This document shows, in pieces, positions 1 to 10,511 of a stretch of DNA of 64,000 nucleotides. Source of the stretch: Altimarinus sp041659565 (lineage in GTDB: Bacteria > Patescibacteriota > Gracilibacteria > BD1-5 > UBA6164); NCBI GenBank assembly GCA_041659565.1, contig JBAZXZ010000004.1:140411-204410 (forward strand), given 5' to 3'. The notes beneath the pieces were generated by a model, which saw only the letters and a list, made by a program, of their open reading frames with translations, was not told the DNA's origin and did no database searches. The position numbers were made by a program, and so were the translations under genes. The first letter of the stretch is position 1; each line of letters opens with the position of its first letter.

Positions 1-71
1 CTTTGAGAAAATATAATCCAAAAACAAGACAACATGAAGTTTTAAAAATGAAAGAAATTAAAAAAGGGTAA
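1..71 (+). CDS. rpmG: Ribosomal protein bL33, C-terminal fragment (cut by window start)
   Basis: Only the last 22 codons are present, read in the frame that begins at base 3. The peptide keeps the ending typical of bL33 of the large ribosomal subunit: an L-K-K-[FY]-[DN]-P core followed by R-Q-H and a lysine-rich tail. The frame ends with TAA at 69-71 and is followed directly by a strong hairpin terminator, so this is the end of a transcription unit. The zinc-binding cysteines of some bL33 forms would lie in the missing part. The call rests on about 20 residues and is probable rather than certain. Confidence 0.65.
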   Translation, partial: LRKYNPKTRQHEVLKMKEIKKG

Positions 72-90
72 TTTTTACATAGATATTTAT

Positions 91-121
91 AAAGCACTAA
101 AATTTAGTGCTTTATTTTTTT
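91..121. terminator. Hairpin terminator between rpmG and a convergent transporter gene
   Basis: Perfect 11-bp stem (91-101 with 103-113) with a minimal loop, followed by a run of T to 122. A-rich sequence lies upstream, so it could also act on the minus strand. The stop codon of the convergent transporter gene lies inside the 3' arm at 112-114. Confidence 0.75.
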
Positions 122-1116
122 GTAATTATTTTTGCAATTATAGATGATAAGCTTATTTGTACGATATATCATAAACTCATTATAAGTAAGAAATCAACTC
201 AAAATAAGTCTTTGTATATAAAAGATAATATTAATCATAAAGTTATAAAACGAGTTGCAGAATTCCAAAATAGAGCAATATTTATATCTTTATTTATTAA
301 ATTTGAGAAACTTATCATATAAATCATTGTGTAAACTACTACATAAATCAAGAGTATTATTCATAAAAATTTAAAAATCGTGAAATAGTTTGTATCAAAA
401 ATAATATTCATTGATTTAAGAGAAAATATGTAAGTTATAATTGTAAAAGTAGCTATTTGGCTAATAATTTTTATTTTAGGTTTTAAAAAATTTGTAAGTT
501 TTTCAGAAACAAGAATTATTCTACTTAGTAAAAAAGGGAATATTATCAAAGCTATTATTATTGATATAGGATTAACTCATCATTCGCTTCAAAAACTACA
601 ATTAACACTTCAATAAGTTAAAGTATCTAAAAAACAAGCTTCTTCATTTTTGTTTATAAAAAGATTTTCTATATTTTTGTTACTTATTTCTTCTCATTTT
701 TGTTCTAGAAAAATATTTAATTGAAAGAAAATACTACTGAAAATTAATATATTTAGAAAAAATATAGGAAAAGAGAATTTTATGTTTCATCAAGTTTTTT
801 GTATCCAAGAAAATAGCATTCATCATCAAGGTAAAAATCATAATAACAAAAGTGCATAAGTTCCTGCAGCATTTCATAAAAATATGAATCCTATACAAAA
901 AAATAAAAATGGTATAAGTACAAAATTTATAACAATATCTAGAAGTAAGATTGCTTTAAAATCTTTTAATAATAAAAAATCTTTAACTTTAAAATTTAGT
1001 AATGGAGGCATAATCAAAAAAATACCAGCAAAAAAACATAGCATAGTATTGAAATCTAGTCATCAAGTTAGGTGATTTATTAAGAGTCAAAATGCTATGG
1101 CAATAAAAATATGCAT
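112..1116 (-). CDS. Bile acid:sodium symporter / ACR3-like membrane transporter
   Basis: 334 residues with about nine to ten hydrophobic segments, typical of the BASS/ACR3 superfamily. Residues near 110-135 hold a G-x-x-P-G-G-G-M stretch followed by a hydrophobic run and T-G-G-N. This resembles the discontinuous helix in this superfamily, which moves bile acids, arsenite or other organic anions. Many glycines here are TGA. The chosen ATG is the first after an in-frame TAA and has no Shine-Dalgarno. It follows a U32-like gene on the same strand with 11 bases between them, so the two are probably co-transcribed. The substrate cannot be read from the sequence. Confidence 0.6.
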
Positions 1117-1127
1117 ATATAATATTA

Positions 1128-2501
1128 TTATTTATTAATCAGTTTTCTAAACCATAATTTATCTTTGAAAATATGAGTTAAATCATAATGAGATCTTTCA
1201 ATACTTGTTCATCTATCGATTAGAGATTTATCAACTTTTCAGCTTTCTACTACTTTTTTAATTAAATCAAATTTATTTATAGAATGTCTTCATCTAGTTG
1301 GAAACTTCATAGTAATTATATTTTTAAATTTAGAAAAAAATAAAAATGCATATAAGTTTAAATTATCAGTTCTAGAGTAAAAACTTGCTAATTCTAGAGA
1401 CTTAATTTTAGTTTTTCATCAAACTTCTTTTTCTTTTTGTAGGTTATATGATATTCACGATTTCACTGAATTATCAAGTTCTTCTTTTAGCTTTAAAAAG
1501 TCATTTCTATCATCTAAATTTAAATAAGAATTATTATCATTTAATAAATAATTTAGTCATCTTAGTAGGGAAATAACTTCTTTATTTTTTTTATCTTCTA
1601 TTTGTTTTAGGGAATCATAATATAAATCTATTCTATTTTTTAGTCATTTAATTATTAGAATTAAATTTTTTGTATAATATTCTTTATCATAAATTCATAT
1701 TTCAATATTTTCAAGAATTTCTAAAATAGTTGAGAAAGGATCTTTGTAATCATTGTTTAAAAATCAAGTTTTTTCTATATTTGTTGAGTTATTATCAAGA
1801 ATAATTTTTTTGTAATCTGGTTTAAATCTATTTTTTATAATTAAATCATTTATGACTACAGTACATATATCTTTGCTTCAGTATTTGTGTTCTGCAAAGC
1901 AAAGTCAATTATTGTATCTACAAAAATCTCATTCTCAAAAAACTTCAAAATCAATATCGCTAAATTCTAAGGCTATGTTTTCTATTTCTTTCAAAGTTAT
2001 TTCTCTACTTAATATTATCTTGTTTACTTTGTAGTTTTCAATAAAAAATCTTATTGCCTCGCTATTGTAAAGAGCAAGTATTGTAGAGATATTTATTTTT
2101 CAGGTATAGTTTATTTCTTTTAGATATTCTAAAATTCATATATTACCACATATAATTCAATCAAATCATATAGAAATTATTTCTTCTACCATTTTTTGAA
2201 TAATTGGGAAAGTTTCATTTGTATAATACCAAGCATTTAGGTTTACAAAGATTTCTAGATTGTGTGAATGAACTTCTTCTACTATTTGTTTTAATGTTTC
2301 AAAATCAGTTATTTGTTCATGTTCAGCAAATCTACCATTTGGACTTACTTCAAAACCAAATTTCTCATACCAATAAAGAGGATTATAACCAGTAAAAAAT
2401 TCTCAAGCTCAAGAATCAACAAGAGATTTTATGTATTCTCCTACATCTTTTGCATTTTTTCATTTTGAACTAAATCAAAGTCATACGATTTTTTTAAACA
2501 T
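1128..2501 (-). CDS. Peptidase U32 family (YegQ/RlhA-like) protein
   Basis: 457 residues. The N-terminal half (about 1-230) fits the U32 family TIM-barrel-like domain. It has an N-terminal beta strand and glycine-rich turn, an E-I-F-V-N-L-N-A segment near residue 85, and an E-V-F-G-E-G-x-x-C segment near residue 205, where family members carry a cysteine cluster. U32 proteins in bacteria include tRNA/rRNA hydroxylation factors (TrhP, RlhA) and so-called collagenases. Which activity applies here is open. The C-terminal half has no recognisable motif. The gene lies in a minus-strand run with a small membrane protein and a transporter. Confidence 0.55.
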
Positions 2502-2523
2502 ATGTTTTATAATTATTAATTAT

Positions 2524-2958
2524 TTACTCTTCTTTACAATATTTGTGAACTTTTGCATGGCTATGTTCACAATGGTATTTTTTGTGTAATAAATATTCTC
2601 AGATAAATATAAGTATTCAAGCACAGATAGTTGAAATTATGAGCCAAATATCAGATCAATGTTCATGTCAATGATTTTCTATAAGTCAGATGGTTTTTTC
2701 TCATATATACAAATGTCATCAAATATGAAACAAAACAGGTATAAAAGTAAGTAAAAATTTAACTTGGTAAGATTTTATATTTTCTCTTAAAAATCATGCT
2801 ACAAATATACTTATCCAATAAAGCAGATGAATTATTCATAAATCTTCAAAAAAACTTACTTCAGGAAATTCGTGAAGTATCAAAAACACAAAAATTATTT
2901 CAACAACTACAAATAGAAGTACATGAAGTAAAGACGATATTATACGATTTTTTTTCAT
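2524..2958 (-). CDS. Small His-rich membrane protein, unknown
   Basis: 144 residues with about four hydrophobic helices. Between helices three and four is a short loop with several histidines (E-N-H-G-H-E-H-G), and the tail is rich in His and Cys (Y-H-C-E-H-S-H-A). Such clusters often bind metal, but no family was recognised. It sits 22 bases upstream of the U32-like gene on the same strand and 28 bases downstream of the SpoU gene. ATG is the first start in the frame and has no Shine-Dalgarno. Confidence 0.55.
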
Positions 2959-2986
2959 AGATAGATTATTTTTATTATTTATTAAT

Positions 2987-3433
2987 CTAAACAAATGCAT
3001 ACATAACTATTCAAGCAGCTACAGAGACATTTAGAGAGTTTTTCTTTCACATCATTGGTATCATAAGAATTTTATCAGAATTATCAAGTATATTTTGGCG
3101 AACTCAAGATACTTCATTTCACATTATTAAGCAGATTTTATCTTGTTTTTTTCAGAAAAATTCTCTATAATCTATACTGTTTTTTGCAAGTTCTACACTA
3201 TAAATCTTATATCATTCTTTTTTTAATTGGTTTATTACATCTAAAGGATTTTCATAATATTCCCAAATTACACTATTTTCTGCTCATAGAGCAGTTTTTC
3301 AGATTTCTCATCTTGGTGGAGTGGGTGTAAATCAAGTTAATATAATTTTTTCAAATCATGCTCAATCAGCATTTCTAAAAATTGCTCATACATTTTGCAT
3401 AGATCTAATTGAATCAAGAAGAATTATTTTCAT
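2987..3433 (-). CDS. SpoU (TrmH) family RNA 2'-O-methyltransferase
   Basis: 148 residues, the length of a single SPOUT methyltransferase domain without an accessory RNA-binding domain. The three SpoU motifs are visible: motif 1 near residues 13-22 (N-V-G-A-I-F-R-N-A-D), motif 2 near 103-112 (I-M-G-N-E-V-S-G-V), and motif 3 near 123-140 (M-I-P-M-M-G then S-L-N-V-S-V-A-A-G). These form the trefoil knot that binds S-adenosylmethionine and carry the catalytic Arg and Asn. Family members methylate a ribose in tRNA or rRNA. The target here cannot be assigned. First gene of the minus-strand run that continues through the U32-like gene. Confidence 0.85.
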
Positions 3434-3569
3434 TTATTAATGGTTATAAATTATTTTTCTATATTCTACATTCTAATTTAAGTTTTTCAAGTGTTTTTAT
3501 ACATTATAATTATAATATATAAGAAATTATGTTATAATATAACGAGAATAAAATTTAAAAATATAAAGA

Positions 3570-6014
3570 ATGTACCCAGTTTTAATTATTGCTGTTTTAT
3601 TATTTTGAATATCATATATTGTACTGTTTTATTTTAGGAAAAAAATGGAATTACAAAGGTCATTAAGAATGGCTTTCTTTAAAGTAATAATTCCTAAAAA
3701 AGATAGTGATTTAGATGAGAAAAGAGAGACATTAAAAGATTTTAAAGAAGCCGTTTCTTTGATGGAACAATTATTATCATCATTAAAAAGTATACATTCT
3801 GGGAAAATCTTAAAAAAGATTTTATGACAAGATATAATGAGTTTAGAATATATAGCATTGAAAGATGAGATATATTTTTATATAGTTATGCCAAAAGATT
3901 ATAAAGAACTTTTAGAAAAACAAATTAATTGATTTTATCCAGATGCGATTGTAGAAGAGACTCTTGAAGAAAATATCTTTTTAAACAAAAAAGTACATAT
4001 TTCAACTTATCTTTTTACAAAAAAATCTTATTATTATCCGATAAAAACATATCAAAAACTTGAATCAGATCCAGTAAACAATATAACTAATGCTTTATCA
4101 AAACTTGATGAAGATGAAGCAGCAGTTATACAGATACTTTTAAGAACTGTATGAGATGATTGGCAAAAATGATCAGCAAAAGTATCAAGTAAGATATTGA
4201 AATGAAAAAATTCTGATTCTGGTTTTAGTTATAATCCATTACAGTTGATTCCACTCTTTTTTGAAACAATGTTTAGTAATAATAAAGATGATAAAAATAA
4301 TAATTCAAGCAATTCCTGATGAGATACTTCAGCTTTGACTCAGGAAAGAGCTAAAACGGTAGATGAAAAATGAGATAAAACATGATATGAAGTAGTTATA
4401 AAAGTTATTACAACTTGAAATAATAGAAATTCTGTTAATTCAAATCTTAAAAATATAGTTTCAGCATTTTCACAATTTTCTTATCCTGATTTTAATAAAT
4501 TTTGAAGCACTACTCATCATTCGCATGATAAACTTGTTAAAAATTATATTTACAGGTTTTTTAGAAAACCTTTCTGAAAAGAAAAAATGGTTTTAAATAC
4601 AGAAGAAATAGCATCACTTTTTCATTTTCCACATAGTAAATACAACAAAACTCCAGAAATAAAATGGCAAAATTTCAAGATAGTTAAAGCTCCATCAAAT
4701 ATTCCTAAAGAATGATTATTACTTTGATATAATCAACATAGATGAATTAAAAAAGAGATAAGAGTAAAAACTGAGGATAGATTTAGACATTTTTATGTTA
4801 TTGGGCAAACAGGTACTTGAAAATCAAGTATTATTCAAGTTATGGCGAGACAGGATTTAAGAAATGGTAATGGTATAGCAGTTATGGATCCTCATGGGGA
4901 TTTAGCTAAAGATTTACTACCTTTTATTCCTAGAGAAAGAGCAGATGATATAATTTATTTTGATCCAGCTGATGAATCAAGACCTATGTGATTGAATTTA
5001 TTTGAGGCAAATACTCCTGAAGATAAAGAAAAAGTATCTCAAGATGCTATGAATATAATGATAAAATTATTTTGAAATGAGATATTTGGGCCTCGTTTAC
5101 AAGATTATTTTAGAAACTGAGCACTGACTTTAATGGATTATCCTCAATGATGAGCAATAACAGACATAATCAGACTTTTTACTGATAATGAGTTTCAAAA
5201 GGAGAGAATTAGACATTTAAAAAATCCTATTGTAAAAAGTTGGTGGGACAAGACTTTTGCATCTATGTGAGATAGAGAAAAATGAGAAATTATACCATAT
5301 TTTTCTGCTAAATTTGGACAATTTATAACTAATACAATGATGAGAAATATATTGGGGCAGTTAAAAAGTAGTTTTGATGTAGCAGATGTTATGGATACAG
5401 GGAAGATACTTATGATAAACTTAAGTAAATGAATTATATGAGATATAAATTCTGAGCTTTTATGACTTATAATTGTAAATAAAATACAAATGGCAGCTAT
5501 GAAAAGACAACAAGCTGATAAAGAAAGTAGAAAAGATTTTTTCTTGTATATAGATGAGTTTCAAAATTATATAACTCCTAGTATCGAATCTATCTTATCT
5601 GAAGCTCGTAAATATCGTCTTTGATTAATTTTGGCCCATCAGTATCTATGACAATTAGAAAAAAGTGATGCTTTAACAAAATCTAACCTAAATTTAAAAT
5701 GAGCTATTTTTGGTAATGTATGAAGTGTACTTAGTTACAAAGTTTGACCGGAAGATTGAGAATTTTTGGCAAAATATTATGCTCCAGTTTTTTCTGAGCA
5801 AGACTTAGTAAATATGGATAAATTTAAAGCTGTTATGAAGCTTTCAGTAGATCAACAACCAACAACTCCATTTTCTATAATTCCTGTTAACCCATATCTA
5901 GAAACTTGAGATAAAAAAATCGCAAAAGCATTTATAGAATTATCAAGACTTAAATATGGTAGAGATAAAGAATTTGTAGGAAAGGAGATAGAGTATAGAA
6001 TAGGAAGTGTTTAA
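3570..6014 (+). CDS. VirB4/TraD-like type IV secretion or conjugation ATPase
   Basis: 814 residues. One N-terminal transmembrane helix (about 3-22) is followed by a long soluble region and an AAA+-type DNA/protein-pumping domain. Walker A (G-Q-T-G-T-G-K-S) is near residue 412, with its last glycine encoded by TGA. Walker B (F-L-Y-I-D-E-F-Q) is near residue 658, followed by a sensor-like A-H-Q. This layout fits the type IV secretion DNA-binding/VirB4-TraD family common in CPR genomes. A VirB2-like protein is encoded at 17372-17845 and a type IV pilus cluster lies near. No relaxase or other conjugation genes were seen, so whether it moves DNA or protein is unknown. Confidence 0.75.
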
Positions 6015-6018
6015 ATAT

Positions 6019-6045
6019 TTGACAAAATATAAATTTCTTTATAAT
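6019..6045 (+). promoter_or_regulatory. Candidate sigma-70 type promoter for the exported protein at 6074
   Basis: TTGACA at 6019-6024 and TATAAT at 6040-6045, separated by 15 bases. The spacing is slightly short but both boxes are perfect. It lies just after the VirB4-like stop codon and 28 bases before the next ATG, so the next gene probably has its own promoter. Confidence 0.5.
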
Positions 6046-6073
6046 ACATAAACTTTATATTTTATAAAATATT

Positions 6074-6466
6074 ATGAAACTTTGAAATGCTTTGATGACT
6101 TGAATATTATCAGTATCTTTAAGTTTAGCACCACAAGTGCTTAAAGCTCAAGATGATATAAGTTCATTGGTTGAATCAGAAATTGGAAATGCAGAGACAT
6201 TAGATTTATCAACTTCTATGCAAATAACCTGAGAAGTAAAAGAAATAAGTGAATGAGAAGAAGTTTATGTACTTTATCCAACAAAATCTAAAAAATGAGA
6301 AGATGTGGGAATATTTATACCTTGAATTCCATATAATAAGAAAGAAATGGGAGATTTTAAAATTGTATTATATTATACTAAAACTTGAAAATTTGTAACG
6401 ATATTGATTGCAAATGATGATGCTGAAATACCCTGAACTGATTTTTTTACTATTGTTAAATTATAA
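6074..6466 (+). CDS. Exported protein of unknown function
   Basis: 130 residues. The N-terminus is a clear signal peptide: K after Met, a hydrophobic core over about residues 5-20, and a likely A-x-A-type cleavage site near residue 26 (V-L-K-A-Q). The mature part is small, acidic and beta-rich in appearance, with no cysteines and no family recognised. It has its own candidate promoter and a strong terminator, so it is probably a single-gene unit and may be well expressed. It follows the VirB4-like ATPase gene, but a functional link is only a guess. Confidence 0.6.
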
Positions 6467-6467
6467 A

Positions 6468-6497
6468 AATAATCCTAAGAAATTAGGATTATTTTTG
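6468..6497 (+). terminator. Rho-independent terminator
   Basis: 11-bp perfect stem (6468-6478 with 6483-6493), GAAA tetraloop and T tract, directly after the TAA of the exported protein gene. Confidence 0.85.
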
Positions 6498-6559
6498 ATT
6501 TTTGGAGAAAAATAGCTAATATTGTTCAAATAAATAAAAATTAAAGTTTATAAGTGATT

Positions 6560-6588
6560 AATCTTTAATCTTTAATCTTTAATCTTTT
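6560..6588. repeat. Short tandem repeat upstream of rsmI
   Basis: Four near-perfect copies of a 7-base unit (ATCTTTA) just before the rsmI start. Related CTTATCTTTTATCTTT runs precede the pilN-like gene and the second pilin. It may be only low-complexity leader sequence. Confidence 0.5.
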
Positions 6589-6597
6589 GTCTAATTT

Positions 6598-7254
6598 ATG
6601 CTATACATTGTATCTACTCCAATCTGAAATCTAGAAGACATAACTCTAAGAGCTATTAGGACTTTGAAAGAAGTTGATTTTATAGCTTGTGAAGATACTA
6701 GAACTACGGCAGTTTTACTTAATCATTATGAGATTAAAAAACCACTTTTAAGTTATCATTCATATTCTCATGCTACAAAATTAGATAAAATTGTATGATT
6801 ATTAAAAGAATGAAAAGATATTGCTTTAGTTTCTGATGCTTGAACTCCTGGAATATCAGATCCTGGGTATCCTCTTATTCAAGAAGCATTAAAAAACGAT
6901 ATAGAAATAGTTCCTATTCCTTGAGTTTCAGCATTTTTAACAGCACTTCAAGCATCAGGACTTCCTATAAATCATTTTTTGTATTTGGGTTTTTTGCCTA
7001 TCAAAAAGTGAAGACAAACATTATTTAAAAAATTGCAAACTGTAGAGGAAACAGTTGTGTTTTACGAATCAGTTCATAGAATTGAAAAGACTCTAATAAC
7101 TTTGGGTGAATACCTTTGAGAAGGTAGAAAAATAGTTATAGCTCGCGAATTAACTAAAAAATTTGAAGAATTTAATAGAGTTACTATAAAAGAGGCAATA
7201 GAAATATATAGCAAAAAAGAAAAGCAAAAAGGGGAGTTTGTAGTTATAATTTAA
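6598..7254 (+). CDS. rsmI: 16S rRNA (cytidine1402-2'-O)-methyltransferase RsmI
   Basis: 218 residues, close to the usual catalytic length though short of the full family length. It opens with L-Y-I-V-S-T-P-I-G-N-L-E-D, the glycine-rich SAM-binding start of the tetrapyrrole-methylase fold. C-E-D-T-R follows near residue 31, and the family signature S-D-A-G-T-P-G-I-S-D-P-G lies near residues 78-90. The late F-Y-E-S-V-H-R-I motif is present near residue 155. RsmI methylates C1402 of 16S rRNA in the decoding centre. The C-terminal extension found in many homologues is short here. TGA encodes several conserved glycines, including the one in P-I-G-N. Confidence 0.93.
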
Positions 7255-7260
7255 TGTTTT

Positions 7261-7548
7261 ATGTATCTATCAACATCAATAAATAAAAGAAATCTTAATG
7301 AAATGACTATAAAATCTCTAGTTTGGAATAGTATAGTAGAGATTTTTAAACAAGAAAAAAATATGGATATAAAGCCATATTTAGTATCTATTCAAATTAA
7401 GTGAAAATCTATAATTGTAAAAGTAAACAAACCAATAGTTAAATCAGAGATTTTATTGATTGAAGATAAAATAAAAAATGAGGTTGGATTGAAATTTAAA
7501 AAAGTAGGAATTAAGTTTTATGATTTTGAAATTAAGTATGTGATTTAA
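7261..7548 (+). CDS. Small protein, possibly DciA/DUF721-like
   Basis: 95 residues, starting 6 bases after rsmI and so likely co-transcribed with it. The C-terminal half alternates hydrophobic strands with a helix (I-K-G-K-S-I-I-V-K-V, then K-S-E-I-L-L-I-E-D-K-I) and ends in a K-V-G-I-K-F strand. This is reminiscent of the DUF721/DciA fold, which loads or interacts with the replicative helicase. No invariant residues support the match, so the family assignment is a weak inference and the protein should be treated as hypothetical. Confidence 0.5.
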
Positions 7549-7606
7549 TTAGATTTCAATAAATATTATATGTAATTTGTCAAACTTTTTTTCTTAAATC
7601 AATCAA

Positions 7607-7640
7607 TAAGATTTGACAAAGAGCACTCAAATCTTAAAAT
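7607..7640 (+). promoter_or_regulatory. Promoter overlapping an inverted repeat, upstream of the PP2C-like gene
   Basis: TTGACA (7613-7618) and TAAAAT (7635-7640) with a 16-base spacer, 32 bases before the ATG. A 9-bp inverted repeat (7607-7615 with 7628-7636) overlaps both boxes, which would suit an operator. TTTGTCAAA/TTTGACAAA also pair across 7577-7620. Confidence 0.5.
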
Positions 7641-7672
7641 GATTTAAATATTTTTATAAACTAAAATAAAAT

Positions 7673-9565
7673 ATGATTGAAGTATCATCTAAGAAAATAG
7701 AGTTTAAAAAGAAAAATGATATTATTTTGAAAACTATTGAACTAGATACTGATTTGAGGTGTTTTATACTTATAGATACTGAAGAAAAAAAGTTTTCTGA
7801 GATAATTTTATGAAGAATAATAGATAATGTAATTTGAAAGATATCTAAACAATCAGCATACAAGGATCTTAGTATAGCTTTAGAAAATACAAATACAATT
7901 ATAAAAACTTGGAGACAAGAAGGAGAAATAGATTGAGGTCTAAGTATAATTGTTGCAGTACTTAATGATAAAAATATAATTTTTTCTACTATTTGAACTC
8001 CTTCTTGTTACTTAGTAAAAAAAGAAAAAGAAGTATTAGAAATTACTGAAAAAGATGATAATAAAAAAGAATTTTTATATATATCAAATTGAGAGTTAGG
8101 TAATGAAGAATTGATAATTATGTGTAGTGATAGATTACTTCATCATATTTCTAAATCTGATATACTTGATTCAATAGATGTAAGCAATGTAGATGACATA
8201 TCTAATAATTTAGAGATAACATTACTTGAAGAAAAAGTTAATAAAAATATTGGATTTATAGTTATTAAAAACTCTTATTTTAAGGAAAATACAAATAAAA
8301 CTTTTTCTTTTGTAAAAAATTATTTATATAAAGCATTAGATAATAATTTTACAAAGAAATCAATAGCTATGTATATGATTTCTAAAGAAAAAGTACTTAA
8401 ACAAAAAAAATCAATTAGGTCTGTTATATTACTTTTAGGTATTATATTATCATTTTTTGTATTATTCTCTACTGTTTCTTCTATAATCACAAAAACTTGA
8501 CAAACAGCAGTTGTAAACGATTCTAAAAAAGACTTACAAAATGCAAAAGATTTAATAAAATTAGCATCTGAAAATATAAGTAATCAATCAGTATTTGATG
8601 AAAATTTGAAAAAAGCAGAAGATTTATTGGCTAAACTTAGAGATCAAAAATTATTTTTAACAGATATAGAAAAAATAGATGAAGATATAAAAACAATAAA
8701 AAAACAATTTAATTTGGTTGAAACATTTGATGAGAGAACAGATAATCTAATTTATAAGTGATTACCAGTTTGAACTATAAAAGTCATAAATATAAAATGA
8801 GCTTTATATACAATAACTAAAAATAGTATTTTAGGCCCTATAATTTGATGAAATAAAGCCAAAGAATATATGTATAAAGAATTATGAGAAGATAGTTTTG
8901 TTGATGTGGCTGTAGTTGATTCTGCTATATTTTTAGTAACAAAAACTGGTAAGATAATTTCTTTTGAAAAAAACTGATTTTTTAAAAATTATACAGTTGA
9001 ATGACAAACTAAATGGGAGGATTTTAAGTTTGTTAAGACATATAATACATATTTATATACTTTAGCAGCAAATTGAAATCAGGTATATAAACACAAACTT
9101 TTTTGAGATAGTTTTGAAAAATGAGTTCCTTATCTAGAAGAACAAGATACAAAAACTTTAAATAATATAATGGATATAGCAATTGATGGATGAATTTATT
9201 TATTAAAAAATGATTTAAGTTTAGTAAAAGTATTTAGAAATCCAACATATAGGATAGAAAAACTAGTTCTAAATAAATTACCTAAAAATTATGATATAGA
9301 ACCAAATACTCATACTCCAAGGATAATAGTTTGAAGTAAATTGAAATATGTTTATATGTTTTTAAATAATAAAATCTGGATTTTTAGAACTAATTCACCA
9401 AATTTTAATCAGACAAAAACACTTACTTATATATGACAAATTGATTGAGTTAGTAAAATAATTGATTTTGCTATCTATCGTGATGGGGAAGTATATATTC
9501 TAAATAAAAATGGTATATTTAGAGTTAATTTTGAAGTTTCAGATAATAAGTTGATATTGAAATAA
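7673..9565 (+). CDS. Membrane protein with degenerate PP2C-like domain and C-terminal propeller-like domain
   Basis: 630 residues. Residues about 1-215 resemble a PP2C/SpoIIE phosphatase core: a G-G-L-S-I-I-V-A-V strand, a strand at the place of the G-D-S-R motif that reads G-T-P-S, and a late C-S-D-R-L-L motif like the conserved S-D-G-L. The first metal-binding Asp motifs are not visible, so catalysis is doubtful. A transmembrane helix spans about 244-266, then a coiled region (about 275-345), then a beta-repeat region suggestive of a propeller. It may sense outside signals and act with the RsbW-like and STAS proteins at 27579 and 52616, but that is inference. Confidence 0.55.
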
Positions 9566-9580
9566 AAAAAGTGCATAAAA

Positions 9581-9615
9581 AAAGACCGGTCTTTTTTTAA
9601 GAGACCGGTCTTTAA
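9581..9615. terminator. Bidirectional terminator between the PP2C-like gene and yebC
   Basis: Strong GC-containing inverted repeat (AAAGACCGGTC at 9581-9591, GACCGGTCTTT at 9603-9613) with A tracts before and T tracts within and after. It lies between convergent genes and can serve both. Each arm is itself palindromic. Confidence 0.85.
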
Positions 9616-9630
9616 TTTACCTTTTTATTT

Positions 9631-10401
9631 TTATGTTCTAAAAGTATTTTTTTCTATAAAATCATAAACTTCTTTCTCAAGTTCATCGCTTATTATTGCA
9701 TTTAAGCTATAATCTTCTACATCTTCATCTTCGTCCAGAGCTTCAGTCATTTTTATTATTTTCAAAGCTTTATCAAATTCAGTAACTTCAACTTCATTAT
9801 TTGGAATGTATTCTATACTTGCTTTTTCAAATTCAATTGCCTTTGATTTAAAAAAATCAGAAACTCACTTTAAATTTTCTAAAGAACAAATAAGTTTTAT
9901 TTTATCTTCAGTGTTTTGCATATCATCTACATTTGTTTCAAAAACTAGTTCTTCTATTTCAGATTCTTTTACTTTAGATTTATCAAATGTAATCATTCAT
10001 TTTTTTGGAAATATCCATGCCACACTACCTGGTTCTCACATATTTCACCCAAATTTTGAAAATATATGTCTTATATTTGAAGCTGTTCTATTTTTATTAT
10101 CAGTTAGAACTTGTATAATTATAGCTACTCAACCTGGAGCATATCATTCATAAGTTATTTGACTAATTTGTTCACTAGATTTATCTTCACCAGATCACTT
10201 TTTGACCGCTCTTTCTATATTATCACTTGGCACATTATCTTTTCTTGCTTTTTCTAAAGCATCATAAAGAGAAGGATTCAAGTGTGGATCACTTCACTTT
10301 GCAGCTGCAAGTGCTATAAGTTTAGCATGCAGAGAAAAAGATTTTTGTTTTAAAGCATTTGAGATATTTCTTTTTCATTCTATTGTTGGTCATCTTCACA
10401 T
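9631..10401 (-). CDS. YebC/PmpR/TACO1 family protein
   Basis: 256 residues, the normal family length. The N-terminus is the YebC signature: M-G-R-G-P-T-I-E-G-K, then an Ala-rich helix, a D-N-x-P-x-D-N-I-E-R-A stretch near residue 60, and the core Y-E-G-Y-A-P-G-G-V-A near residue 85, followed by R-T-A-S-N-I-R-H. A late acidic extension (E-A-L-D-E-D-E-D) is present. Family members were long described as transcription regulators, and recent work ties several to relief of ribosome stalling. TGA encodes many invariant glycines, including the second residue. It ends at a bidirectional terminator and appears to be a single-gene unit. Confidence 0.9.
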
Positions 10402-10511
10402 AGGATTAGTATTAGAATTTTAAAATAAGTATAGTTTTTTAGTATATGAAATATCTAAAAAAATCAAGTAATATAATTAAATAAGGAGATATTAATATTT
10501 TTAAATTAATT

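Noticed and set aside
7577..7636. Terminator after the small gene at 7261
   Set aside because: The inverted repeats there have no T tract and overlap a good promoter for the next gene, so a control site is more likely.
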